The notes under the pieces are model-generated. The model made no database searches and was not told where the DNA came from. It saw only the letters and a list, made by a program, of their open reading frames with translations. This document shows positions 1 to 6,808 of a stretch of DNA of 8,289 bases, piece after piece. The translations under genes and the position numbers were made by a program. The DNA lies in NCBI GenBank assembly GCA_003552565.1, contig PUNB01000213.1, forward strand, positions 1-8,289, in the 5' to 3' direction. The stretch is from Lentisphaerota bacterium. Its GTDB lineage: Bacteria; Verrucomicrobiota; Lentisphaeria; Oligosphaerales; PUNB01. Position 1 is the first letter of the stretch. Each line of letters opens with the position of its first letter.

Positions 1-32
1 AGTGGAGCTGCCTGGTCTGTCCGAAACTCAAC

Positions 33-71
33 ATTCAGAATTCAGAATTCAATATTCATTATTAGTATTCA
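33..71. repeat. Degenerate 7-bp tandem repeat (ATTCAGA)
   Basis: ATTCAGA occurs twice in tandem (33-39, 40-46), followed by ATTCA (47-51) and the degenerate units ATATTCATT and ATTAGTATTCA up to 71. No coding sequence fits across it. The rest of 1-207 is AT-rich and holds no supported gene. This kind of simple intergenic repeat suggests the window begins between two genes. Confidence 0.6.
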
Positions 72-143
72 CTGTTTCTTCCCCGGGGTATGTGGCCTGT
101 TGCGCCACCGGTCAGGCTTGTATGAAACTTAATTTTTACAGAA

Positions 144-163
144 GACCGCGAAGAACGCAAAGT
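144..163. repeat. Short GAAGA/CGC-rich repeat motif upstream of first gene
   Basis: The segment GACCGCGAAGAACGCAAAGT is built from two similar units (CGCGAAGAA, CGCAAAG). It resembles a dispersed intergenic motif I associate with environmental bacterial genomes; that resemblance is from memory and was not searched. It lies 45 bases before the first gene and carries no obvious regulatory signature. Confidence 0.35.
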
Positions 164-207
164 AAAAAAACACTGAAAACCGAAGAAATCAACAGGAATT
201 TTTTATT

Positions 208-519
208 GTGGACACATCTTCTCTGCGTTACTTGGAAGGAAGAAAATTCTGCGTGGTTCTGGTCAAGGAAGTTCCGGACGACCCGAATCGGGCGCGCATT
301 CAGTGCATTCACGGGCGCGCCAGCGTGGATCAGGAAGGCCTGCGTTTGATTGACCCCAACGGAGTCCAGTTTCCAGTGCCCAATACCGCGCTCAACAACA
401 TTCTGCCCAGCGACGGCACCGAAATACTCAAGGATGCCGAATACTACGTAATGGTGAAACTGCATCCGGATCTCGATTTCCTTGACTCCTCAAACCCCTC
501 GGAAGACATTGATGTATAA
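208..519 (+). CDS. Conserved-looking hypothetical protein, 103 aa
   Basis: I do not recognise this protein. It starts at GTG (208) with an AGGA Shine-Dalgarno-like sequence at 194-197, ten bases upstream; there is no in-frame ATG until near the C-terminus, so GTG is the best start. The sequence alternates hydrophobic strands (KFCVVLVKEV, RIQCIHGRASV, LRLIDPNGVQFPVP, EYYVMVKL), which suggests a small, mainly beta fold. The C-terminal tail (about residues 86-103) is acidic and probably disordered. There is no signal peptide or membrane segment, so it is probably cytosolic. Two cysteines (15 and 33) are present. The stop codon overlaps the folC start (folC ATG at 512, this stop at 517-519), suggesting co-transcription and translational coupling. 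Its role cannot be read from the sequence. Codon use and the coupling argue that it is real. Confidence 0.75.
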   Translation: MDTSSLRYLEGRKFCVVLVKEVPDDPNRARIQCIHGRASVDQEGLRLIDPNGVQFPVPNTALNNILPSDGTEILKDAEYYVMVKLHPDLDFLDSSNPSEDIDV

Positions 520-1777
520 ACCAGGAACTTCCTTTTCCCAATGGGCTGATGGTTTTGACCCCGACAAAGAAAAGCTGCTGCTGTCGTTATTTCAACCGTT
601 TATTGATCTTGAAAAAAGACCAGCTGGCAGTTACAACCGGCAGGAATACAATCTGGAAAGAATGCGGCCCCTGGCCCAGGCGGTTGGCCAGCCGGAAACC
701 GGTTTATCCGTCTTCCATATCGCCGGCACTAAAGGCAAAGGTTCGACGGCTCTGTATTTAGCTTCTCTACTTACTCAGGCGGGGTACAGAACCGGCGCCT
801 TCACCAGCCCCCACCTGCTCAGCCTGCGCGAGCGTTTTTTGGTGAACTGCCGGCCTTTATCGTATGAGCTGATTACTGAGAAAGCGCTCAATATTATCGG
901 GGAAATACACCGACGCGGCCTGGAGGCCAACTTTTTTGAAATTATGACCGTCCTGGCGCTGCGGCTTTTTGCCGACAGCGAATGCGATTGCGCGGTCATT
1001 GAAACCGGCATCGGCGGCAGCCTCGACGCGACCAATTATCTGGACTCGCCGGTATGCTCTGTGATCACAGCAATAAGCTTTGATCATACAGAACTTCTGG
1101 GGTCGACAATCAGGGAAATCACCGCCCAGAAAGCGGGCATCATCAAACCATACGTGCCGGTTGTGGCGGCGCCGCAGCCTTATCCTGAAGAAAGCCTGCC
1201 GGTCATCGAGCGGACCGCCCGGCAAAACAACGCGCCGCTGTTTTACACGCAGTATGACGCCGCTGAAGAGCTGAGCAATATTCAACAACTGCCGCCGGTG
1301 CAACGGGAAAATCTCCGCACCGCCCTCACAGCGGCGCGGGTTGCGGGTTTACAAATACCGTCGCCTTTCAAAGCGCCGGAATTCCTGCCGGGACGCTGTC
1401 AAGTCCTGCGGCGGCGGCCGGTGGTAATCATCGACGGAGCCCATAACCGGGACTCAGCCAGTCGTTTGGCTGAATCATTGGAATTTCTTTTTCCCGGAAT
1501 TAGATTAACCGCAATTTTGGGGACCGTGCAAGGAAAAGACCACCGCGGCATTCTGGAGGCGTTAATGCGATTATCCATAAAGCGCTTCATCCTGACCAAT
1601 CCGCGCCCCGGGAAAAAAAGCGGCCTCGAGGAGCTTGCCGAGACGGCCTCCGGAATGGGTATTAAGTTCGACCGCGTCGAAAACCTGCGAACCCGGGAAC
1701 AGCTGCCGAGTGACAGCGGACTGCTTTTCACCGGTTCTTTTCTCACTGCCGTCATAGGCGCTGAGATGTTTAAATAG
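512..1777 (+). CDS. folC: Bifunctional folylpolyglutamate synthase / dihydrofolate synthase
   Basis: This is a Mur-ligase-superfamily enzyme that uses ATP to add L-glutamate to dihydropteroate and to reduced folates, retaining folates in the cytosol. I chose ATG 512 (421 aa) over the upstream TTG at 482: GGAAG at 501-505 is six bases from the ATG, and the ATG overlaps the preceding gene's stop. Visible motifs are the P-loop AGTKGKGST (71-79), FTSPHL (97-102), ETGIGG with the likely metal-binding Glu164, SFDHTELLG (189-197), QKAGIIKP with the likely carbamylated Lys207, and the C-terminal-domain IDGAHN (307-312). Total length matches the family (about 420-430 aa), but the P-loop lies some 20 residues further in than in E. 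coli FolC, and the segment between IIKP and the QREN helix (about 225-265) looks short. Dihydrofolate synthase activity cannot be separated from polyglutamylation by sequence alone. The family call is firm. Confidence 0.95.
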   Translation: MYKPGTSFSQWADGFDPDKEKLLLSLFQPFIDLEKRPAGSYNRQEYNLERMRPLAQAVGQPETGLSVFHIAGTKGKGSTALYLASLLTQAGYRTGAFTSPHLLSLRERFLVNCRPLSYELITEKALNIIGEIHRRGLEANFFEIMTVLALRLFADSECDCAVIETGIGGSLDATNYLDSPVCSVITAISFDHTELLGSTIREITAQKAGIIKPYVPVVAAPQPYPEESLPVIERTARQNNAPLFYTQYDAAEELSNIQQLPPVQRENLRTALTAARVAGLQIPSPFKAPEFLPGRCQVLRRRPVVIIDGAHNRDSASRLAESLEFLFPGIRLTAILGTVQGKDHRGILEALMRLSIKRFILTNPRPGKKSGLEELAETASGMGIKFDRVENLRTREQLPSDSGLLFTGSFLTAVIGAEMFK

Positions 1778-1782
1778 ACCCC

Positions 1783-1947
1783 ATGCGAAAAGGGTTCGAG
1801 AACTAATTTTGTGCTCACCTTGTCTCGCACTTAGTCCAAAAAATGAGGAATCGAAAGAAAACCAGACAAGGTGCGAGATCCGCCTGAGGCGGACAAGACT
1901 AGGTTTTATTATTCGTGCGTGTATAGACCATAAAACCCTTTTCGCAT
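1783..1947. repeat. 165-bp inverted-repeat (MITE-like) element between folC and the porin gene
   Basis: The ends are a perfect 14-bp inverted repeat: ATGCGAAAAGGGTT (1783-1796) and its complement (1934-1947). Inside is a second imperfect inverted repeat: CTTGTCTCGCAC plus seven further bases at 1819-1837 pairs with the complement of 1864-1878 joined to 1894-1897 (16 of 19 positions). The right arm is interrupted by the 15-bp palindrome at 1879-1893. The bases ACCC occur just outside both ends (1778-1781 and 1948-1951), which could be a short target duplication, though one extra C intervenes on the left. No ORF of note lies inside. It could be a non-autonomous mobile element, or a structured region ending the folC transcript. 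The structure is clear; the origin is inferred. Confidence 0.6.
1879..1893. repeat. 15-bp palindromic unit TCCGCC-TGA-GGCGGA
   Basis: A perfect 6-bp stem with a 3-base centre. The exact reverse complement occurs at 8274-8288, at the other end of the window, and related arms occur at 8120-8140. It sits inside the right arm of the surrounding inverted repeat; removing it restores a continuous 12-bp match to the left arm. Confidence 0.7.
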
Positions 1948-1976
1948 ACCCTCTATAGAAAAGAAAGGAATTTTAT

Positions 1977-3233
1977 ATGATCAAAAAATATGTTCTTCTT
2001 CAGGTTCTGACAGCCGCGTTGCTGCTGGGCGGCCTGGAAGCAGCGGGCGGCGGTTTTAAGATCCAGGATCAATCCACTCGCGCAATGGGCATGATAGACG
2101 CCTTTGTTGCCGGCGCGGACGATGCCAGCGCCGTTTACTACAACCCGGCCGGCCTTACCCGCCTGACTAATCCGCAGTTGATCGCCAATTTATATTTCGC
2201 CCACGCCGAGACCAGATATGAAGGGCCCGGCGGCACTGACCACAGTGATGGACGTATCTACGCACTGCCCAACTTTTATTTCGGTCTGCCTTTAGGAGAG
2301 GAACATCGCTGGAGCGCCGGCATCGGTGTATACTCCCCCTTCGGACTGGGATCAAAATGGAGCGCTGACAGTCCGGTGCGTTATCATACGACCCTGGCGG
2401 AAATAAAAATGGTTAATATAAATCCTAACCTGGCCTTTAAAGTAACCGACCAGCTGGCTGTGGCCGCTGGCGCCAATTACTATAACAGCCGGATTAAAAT
2501 GCGTAACAAAATAAACAACCCGGGCACTGTTCCGGACGGCAAACAGCGCCTGGATGCCGACGGTGACGGCTGGGGCTATAATCTCGGTTTGCTCTATGAC
2601 CTGAATGAGCGCATTGACCTGGGATTAACCTATCGAAGCCCGGTGACGGTAACCCATCGCGGCAATGTCACCTTTGAAGACACCGCCGTTCCCACTGCCC
2701 GTCCCCCCGGCTTCACCGTCGCCACCATGCGTTCAGAGGCCACAACCGATCTGAAGTATCCCGCACTTGTCAGTGCCGGGATCAGTGCTCAAGCGACAGA
2801 ACGCTGGCGTTTTGAACTGGCGGCCGAGTGGCAAAGATGGTCCACCCGGGACACACAGAAATTTGAAATTGCCGGCGATCCGCCCTACCTGCCCGGCGGA
2901 GTTGAGGAACAGGAAATCAACTGGAGTGACAGCTGGGTCTGGATGCTGGGGACGGAGTATGATTTATCGGAAAAATGGCGCCTGCGCGGCGGCTACGCCT
3001 TCAATCAAAGTCCGGTGTCAGCGCGCACTGCCGACCCCTCCCTTGCTCCCGGCGACACTCACGCCGTCAGCCTTGGCTTCGGACACACCTTAAGAAACAA
3101 TCTTAAACTCGATTTCGCCTCCGTGATTTCATATCAGGAAAAAGCAACCATAAGAGGAGAAAACGCCCCGCCCGCCAGCAGCTATGAAACCTGGGGAGGA
3201 TATCTTTCGCTGGGCATAAGCTGGGAGTTTTAA
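1977..3233 (+). CDS. FadL/OMPP1/TodX-family outer membrane transport protein
   Basis: This is an outer-membrane beta-barrel of the family that carries long-chain fatty acids or other hydrophobic compounds across the outer membrane. ATG 1977 follows AAAGGAA (1964-1970) by six bases. Residues 1-22 are a signal peptide: Lys3-Lys4, a hydrophobic core, and a probable cut after Ala22 (LEA-A) just before GGGF, the usual N-terminal region of mature family members. Family hallmarks are DDASAVYYNPAGLT (48-61, with NPAG at 56-59), PFGLGSKW (121-128) and alternating amphipathic strands to the end. The chain ends in ...LGISWEF, with the terminal Phe expected of a BAM-recognised barrel. At 418 residues it matches the family. 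The kinase gene follows after 2 bases, so co-transcription is likely. The substrate cannot be told from sequence: hydrocarbon, fatty acid or aromatic import are all possible. The gene symbol is withheld because orthology to fadL is not shown. Confidence 0.92.
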   Translation: MIKKYVLLQVLTAALLLGGLEAAGGGFKIQDQSTRAMGMIDAFVAGADDASAVYYNPAGLTRLTNPQLIANLYFAHAETRYEGPGGTDHSDGRIYALPNFYFGLPLGEEHRWSAGIGVYSPFGLGSKWSADSPVRYHTTLAEIKMVNINPNLAFKVTDQLAVAAGANYYNSRIKMRNKINNPGTVPDGKQRLDADGDGWGYNLGLLYDLNERIDLGLTYRSPVTVTHRGNVTFEDTAVPTARPPGFTVATMRSEATTDLKYPALVSAGISAQATERWRFELAAEWQRWSTRDTQKFEIAGDPPYLPGGVEEQEINWSDSWVWMLGTEYDLSEKWRLRGGYAFNQSPVSARTADPSLAPGDTHAVSLGFGHTLRNNLKLDFASVISYQEKATIRGENAPPASSYETWGGYLSLGISWEF

Positions 3234-3235
3234 TA

Positions 3236-4459
3236 ATGACAGCCGAAAAAGCCGATGAACATAAAACCAAAACAGCTTCGATACTGATTGTTGACGATGA
3301 GAAAGGCCCGCGCGAATCGCTGAAAATGATTCTCGGCCCTCAGTATCGACTCATGACCGCCGTCAACGGAGCGCAGGCGCTGGAGGAAATCGAACGTGAA
3401 GCACCCGATCTGGTGATCAGCGATATTCGAATGCCGGGCATGTCCGGCACCGAACTACTGCACCGGATAAAAGATATTTCCCCGGCAACTCCGGTAATCC
3501 TGATCACCGGTTACGCCAACCTGCAAAGCGCCCAGGAAGCCGTGCGCGGCCGGGCTTTTGATTACATTGACAAGCCGTTTGATGTCAAAGAACTCCAGGC
3601 GCTGGTGGAAAAAGCGCTGGCGGAGTCCCAAGAGAAAAAGCGCCATCAGCGCCTTGTTCAGCAGCTGCACTCATGGAGCCGGGATTTACAGGATCAAATC
3701 AGTGAACTTGACCAGAAAGCCGCCGTCGCCGACCTCTCCGCTGAAATCATCCATGATCTTAACAATCCTATGACCGTGCTGAAAGGATATATCGGGCTGC
3801 TGGAAGACTCCATTGAAAGCAGTGCGGACACGTCTGAAAAAGACTTGCAGGAATTTCTGGAAATTGTCAAATCTCAAGTTGACAAATGTATTTCTTTAAC
3901 GCGGAACTTCCTGGACTTCTCCCGTCAGGCGGACCGTAATTGGGAAAAAACCGATATTAACAGTTTGATTCAGGACACCCTCTTTGTCCTAAGAATAAGA
4001 ATGACCAAAAGCAATGTCGAAAGCGAAACCTCTCTCCAGTCAGACCTGCCGGAAGTATGGGTTATGCCGACCGCCCTCCAGCAGATGATTTACAACCTGC
4101 TGGCCAACGCCGTGGACGCCATCAGTGAAAAAGGCGACAATGACCAGGGTTTGATCCACATCGACACCCGGTTGCGGGAGAACGAACCCCTGCTTGAAGA
4201 GCATCCAGAGACAGTTGAGATCACCATTAAAGACAACGGGCCGGGCATCTCGCCGGAAAGGATGGAAAGAATCTTCACCCCTTTCTTCACCACCAAAGAG
4301 AAAGGCAAAGGCACCGGCCTCGGCCTGTCCATCTGTAAACGCGTGGCGGATAAACACCAGGGACAACTGAAGGTGAACAGCGAAATCGGCGAAGGCACCA
4401 CTTTCACAATTCTGCTGCCGCTGCGCCGAAACCGGCCGGAATCGACTGATGAAGACTGA
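3236..4459 (+). CDS. Receiver domain-histidine kinase hybrid, soluble
   Basis: A 407-residue two-component protein with the receiver at the N-terminus and no membrane segment, so cytosolic. The receiver (about 14-128) shows acidic Asp20/Asp21, phospho-acceptor Asp63 (ISDIRMPG), Thr91 (LITGYA) and Lys113 (DKPF). A helical linker (about 129-165) precedes the HisKA region with phosphorylatable His173 in IIHDLNNPM. The ATPase domain has the N box (Asn287 and Asn291, NLLANAVDAI), G1 DNGPGIS (333-339), F box FTPFFTTK (347-354) and G2 GTGLGLSI (359-366). All catalytic residues are present. There is no output or DNA-binding domain. Such proteins usually take phosphate from one kinase on the receiver and use it to set their own kinase activity toward a separate regulator; the partners are not in this window. 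ATG 3236 lies 2 bases after the porin stop, with GGGAG at 3223-3227 inside that gene's end, so the two are probably translationally coupled. Whether the kinase relates to the porin's substrate is open. Confidence 0.93.
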   Translation: MTAEKADEHKTKTASILIVDDEKGPRESLKMILGPQYRLMTAVNGAQALEEIEREAPDLVISDIRMPGMSGTELLHRIKDISPATPVILITGYANLQSAQEAVRGRAFDYIDKPFDVKELQALVEKALAESQEKKRHQRLVQQLHSWSRDLQDQISELDQKAAVADLSAEIIHDLNNPMTVLKGYIGLLEDSIESSADTSEKDLQEFLEIVKSQVDKCISLTRNFLDFSRQADRNWEKTDINSLIQDTLFVLRIRMTKSNVESETSLQSDLPEVWVMPTALQQMIYNLLANAVDAISEKGDNDQGLIHIDTRLRENEPLLEEHPETVEITIKDNGPGISPERMERIFTPFFTTKEKGKGTGLGLSICKRVADKHQGQLKVNSEIGEGTTFTILLPLRRNRPESTDED

Positions 4460-4461
4460 AT

Positions 4462-4571
4462 AGGGCGAGCTGCCAGCCTGAGCCACACGAAGAGTGGTCA
4501 GGTCCCCGCGAGCTACTGGAGGGCGAGCTGCCAGCCTGAGCCACACGAAGAGTGGTCAGGTCCCCGCGAGC
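4462..4571. repeat. 52-bp perfect direct duplication containing a hairpin
   Basis: Copy 1 (4462-4513) and copy 2 (4520-4571) are identical over 52 bases, separated by six bases (period 58). Each unit holds CCTGA-G-CCAC, a 7-base loop, then GTGGTCAGG: a 9-bp stem with one bulged G (4477-4502 and 4535-4560). GCGAGCT-type ends border copy 1, and partial echoes (CCCCGCGAGC at 4589-4598, CCGCGAGTACC at 4611-4621) follow. It starts two bases after the kinase stop. It may be a duplicated palindromic element or an RNA 3'-end structure; no poly-T follows, so a Rho-independent terminator is unlikely. Confidence 0.85.
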
Positions 4572-4603
4572 CAAAACAGAGCCCGTTCCCCCGCGAGCAC
4601 ACC

Positions 4604-4724
4604 TTAATGGCCGCGAGTACCTGATACACTTTCAAAAATTCAATAACGACAGCGATATGAAATCAGATTTACGGCCAAGCGGTCAGGCAGGCTGCGGCCG
4701 CTCCATTTTTTTTGTGGCCATTAA
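4604..4724. repeat. 9-bp inverted repeat TTAATGGCC / GGCCATTAA, 121 bp overall
   Basis: TTAATGGCC (4604-4612) and its exact complement (4716-4724) lie 103 bases apart around the possible terminator. This may mark the ends of another small non-coding element or may be chance. There are no target duplications that I can see and no ORF inside. Confidence 0.3.
4678..4713 (+). terminator. Possible Rho-independent terminator after the kinase gene
   Basis: AGCGG (4678-4682) pairs with CCGCT (4698-4702), and inside it CAG (4684-4686) with CTG (4692-4694). Eight T residues follow at 4706-4713 after CCA. The stem is broken by an asymmetric internal loop and the T-run is offset by three bases, so this is only a candidate. 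It lies about 220 bases after the kinase stop codon. Confidence 0.3.
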
Positions 4725-4803
4725 AACACTAAGTCTCATACAAGCGCGCCCACTGGCGCATTACGCCGGGCACCCCGAGGGAGATACTCTACGTACTTTC
4801 ACA

Positions 4804-4870
4804 CGTACTCGTACACGCTAATCGTCATTATTTCCGACCCCGAAGATTTGAGTGTACGAGTACGGTACTC
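4804..4870. repeat. GTGTACGAGTACG inverted repeat upstream of fucI
   Basis: CGTACTCGTACAC (4804-4816) is the exact complement of GTGTACGAGTACG (4852-4864), with a 35-base spacer. The right arm continues into the odd palindrome GAGTAC-G-GTACTC (4858-4870). A further partial unit, CGTACTTTCACA, precedes it (4792-4803). The same motif recurs on the other side of fucI at 6857-6912, and the wider stretch 4844-4862 is repeated there with one mismatch. Confidence 0.75.
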
Positions 4871-4892
4871 GGATGACTGATAACCGATCACC

Positions 4893-4910
4893 GAGACGAA
4901 GTCTCACATA
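4893..4910. repeat. Dispersed palindromic repeat GAGAC-GAA-GTCTC
   Basis: 4893-4905 is a perfect 5-bp odd palindrome. The 17 bases 4894-4910 recur exactly, in reverse complement, at 7995-8011, more than 3 kb away and also between genes. It lies about 80 bases before the fucI start and could fall within or near its promoter region. Confidence 0.6.
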
Positions 4911-4929
4911 CGCAACTTATATAAATGAT

Positions 4930-4947
4930 ATTGTTTCTAACAACAAT
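4930..4947 (+). promoter_or_regulatory. Possible operator dyad and AT-rich promoter region of fucI
   Basis: ATTGTT (4930-4935) and AACAAT (4942-4947) form a 6-bp dyad with a 6-base centre, 40 bases before the fucI start. A TATAAA at 4920-4925 could serve as the -10 element, placing the dyad at the transcription start, a position suited to repression. No convincing -35 box is visible, and there is no regulator gene nearby. Treat this as a candidate only. Confidence 0.25.
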
Positions 4948-4987
4948 TTACTTTCCCGCAAACAAACAACCATAGGAGATTATTACT

Positions 4988-6808
4988 ATGAATCGACCGG
5001 AATTCAGTCAAATTGCCGAACAACAGCGCACTTTCGCCCACGCCGGAGAAAAACTCATCGGCCCGGTGCCGACAATCGCCATTACCCCGGTGGCGGACGG
5101 ACGGGCCGGCGCTTATGAGGACAATGTGGCAAACACCTGGCGCATGGTCGAAAAGGTCTATGACCTGATTGTCAGGAATGTCAAACTCCCGGACGACAAA
5201 CCAGTGCGGGTGGTGGTGGCGCCGGAGATTGTTTACGGCGCCCGCACCGGCGCCATCGCCCAGAAGTATTACGCGGAACAGAATGTCAGCGCCAATATCT
5301 GGGTCAGCCGCAGCTGGGCTTACAGTGATGAACTGATGAGCGCCTGCATGGGCATCGGCAGCGGCGAATGGCAGCAGGCGGCCTACGGGTTGAATCAGAC
5401 CAATCGCCCCGGCGCCGTCTGGCTCAAGGCCTTCACCGCCGCCATGGACGAGAAAAAACGCCCCATCTTCAGCATTTATTCCCCCCACCTGGAAGACGAG
5501 GACGGGCCGCTGAACGAATTTGTCAGCGAACGGATTCTGCGCTTCGCCCGCTGCGCCGCCGCCGTGGCCATGATGCGCGGCAAGAATTACCTTTCCCTCG
5601 GCGGTGTCTCCATGGGGATTGTCGGTTCCGACGCCCGGCGCAACCTCTTCCAGCAATACTTCGGCATGGGCACCGTTTCTTACGACATGGTAGGCATCAA
5701 AGGTCGAATGGATGAGCAATTCTATGATCAGGAAGAGCTGGAAAAAGCAGTTCAGTTCATGCAGAAATTCAACTTCGATTTCGGAACCGGCACGCGGCCG
5801 CAATCAAACCAGGAACTGTTGCGCGACTGCTGCAAAATGGCGCTGATTGTCCGCGACCTGATGATCGGCAACAGCCGGCTGGCCGAGAGGGATGTGGAAT
5901 TCGCTCAGGGCGCCAACGCCATCTGCGCCGGCACCCAGGGACAACGACAGTGGACCGATCTTTACCCCAACTTTGATCTGGTCGAATCTATTCTGAACAG
6001 TTCCTTTGACTGGAACGGTTTCCGCAGTCCCTACGTGGTGGCGACGGAAAACGACTCAAAGAACGGCATCGGCATGCTTGTCGCCAGTCTGCTTACCGGC
6101 ATGCCCCAGCTGTTCGCCGATATCCGCACTAACTGGACTCCCGAAAGTATCGCCGCCGCCACCGGCGAGGATGTCGAAGAAATCGTTCCGCGCGGAATTA
6201 TTGATAAGCGTAATTCCGGCGCCGGCGCCCTGGATTACGCGATTGACGTGCTTAAACTGGTGCCCGGAGCTGACTCCATGCACATGCGTAATGTCCGGGA
6301 AAAAATCGCCGCCGATCCGGAACTGCAGAAACGGCTGATCGAAGAAGCCATCGCCGCCACCACTTACATGGGAGCCAACCTGGAATACTTCCGCGGCGAC
6401 GGTTTATCCAGCCATTACCGCACCCCCGGAAATATCCCCATGACCTCCTATCGTTACAATGTTGTCGGCGACATCATGACCTGTTCGGTGGTGGAAGGGG
6501 AAACCGTGGAACTGCCGAAGAAAGTGGCGGACCACATCAACCAAGTGACGGATCCGACCTGGCCGGAAAGCTTCTGGACTCCCTTCGGCATGAATTCATT
6601 TGAATACATGAACCGAATCGGCCCCAACCACGACGGCAACAGCTTCGGCCTGATCGGCGATGACATGATCACTCTTAACGCCATGCTGCGTATCCCGGTT
6701 GACCTGCACAACATCTCAAGGTCGCGCATTTTCTGCCCCACTCTCTGGGACCGCTGCGGCGGGGATGATTTCCGCGCCTGTCAAATGCTGGGACCGGTTT
6801 ATCGGTGA
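4988..6808 (+). CDS. fucI: L-fucose isomerase
   Basis: This cytosolic, metal (typically Mn2+) dependent ketol isomerase interconverts L-fucose and L-fuculose; family members also act on D-arabinose. ATG 4988 follows AGGAG (4974-4978) by nine bases. It has 606 residues, close to the roughly 590 of E. coli FucI. Recognisable family stretches are YLSLGGVSMGIVGS (201-214), FDWNGFRSPYVVATENDSKNG (340-360), LLTGMPQLFADIRTNWTPE (368-386), GPNHDGNSFGLIGDDM (545-560), LRIPVDLHN (567-575) and the C-terminal DFRACQMLGPVYR. Likely metal or catalytic residues, by position in these motifs, are Glu333, Asp356 and His548. No fuculokinase, aldolase, permease or fucosidase gene lies alongside, so fucI seems to be alone here. 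It is flanked on both sides by related repeats. A different aldose substrate is possible; the family is not in doubt. Confidence 0.93.
   Translation: MNRPEFSQIAEQQRTFAHAGEKLIGPVPTIAITPVADGRAGAYEDNVANTWRMVEKVYDLIVRNVKLPDDKPVRVVVAPEIVYGARTGAIAQKYYAEQNVSANIWVSRSWAYSDELMSACMGIGSGEWQQAAYGLNQTNRPGAVWLKAFTAAMDEKKRPIFSIYSPHLEDEDGPLNEFVSERILRFARCAAAVAMMRGKNYLSLGGVSMGIVGSDARRNLFQQYFGMGTVSYDMVGIKGRMDEQFYDQEELEKAVQFMQKFNFDFGTGTRPQSNQELLRDCCKMALIVRDLMIGNSRLAERDVEFAQGANAICAGTQGQRQWTDLYPNFDLVESILNSSFDWNGFRSPYVVATENDSKNGIGMLVASLLTGMPQLFADIRTNWTPESIAAATGEDVEEIVPRGIIDKRNSGAGALDYAIDVLKLVPGADSMHMRNVREKIAADPELQKRLIEEAIAATTYMGANLEYFRGDGLSSHYRTPGNIPMTSYRYNVVGDIMTCSVVEGETVELPKKVADHINQVTDPTWPESFWTPFGMNSFEYMNRIGPNHDGNSFGLIGDDMITLNAMLRIPVDLHNISRSRIFCPTLWDRCGGDDFRACQMLGPVYR

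Noticed and set aside
95..117. GCCTG...CAGGC hairpin as a terminator of an upstream gene
   Set aside because: Only a 5-bp stem with a 13-base loop and no T-run directly after it; the upstream gene is not visible.
2..349. 115-codon open frame at the left edge
   Set aside because: It runs through simple repeats and overlaps the better-supported gene at 208-519 in another frame; its composition does not look like protein and no ribosome-binding site can be judged at the edge.
482..511. TTG 482 as the start of folC
   Set aside because: ATG 512 has GGAAG at a good distance and overlaps the upstream stop; the extra ten residues have no support from the family.
1792..1805. GGGTTCGAG, resembling a tRNA T-loop
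   Set aside because: No acceptor, D or anticodon arm can be folded around it; it is part of the 14-bp terminal inverted repeat and its edge.
4462..4571. Direct repeats as a CRISPR array
   Set aside because: Only two copies, a six-base gap instead of a spacer of about 30 bases, and no cas genes.
4552..4821. 89-codon open frame after the kinase gene
   Set aside because: It begins inside the 52-bp duplication and ends in GTACTCGTACAC repeats, with no ribosome-binding site and no recognisable protein features.
4937..5803. 288-codon minus-strand open frame opposite fucI
   Set aside because: It is the antisense shadow of a clearly recognised isomerase gene; the GC-rich third positions of fucI explain the lack of stops.
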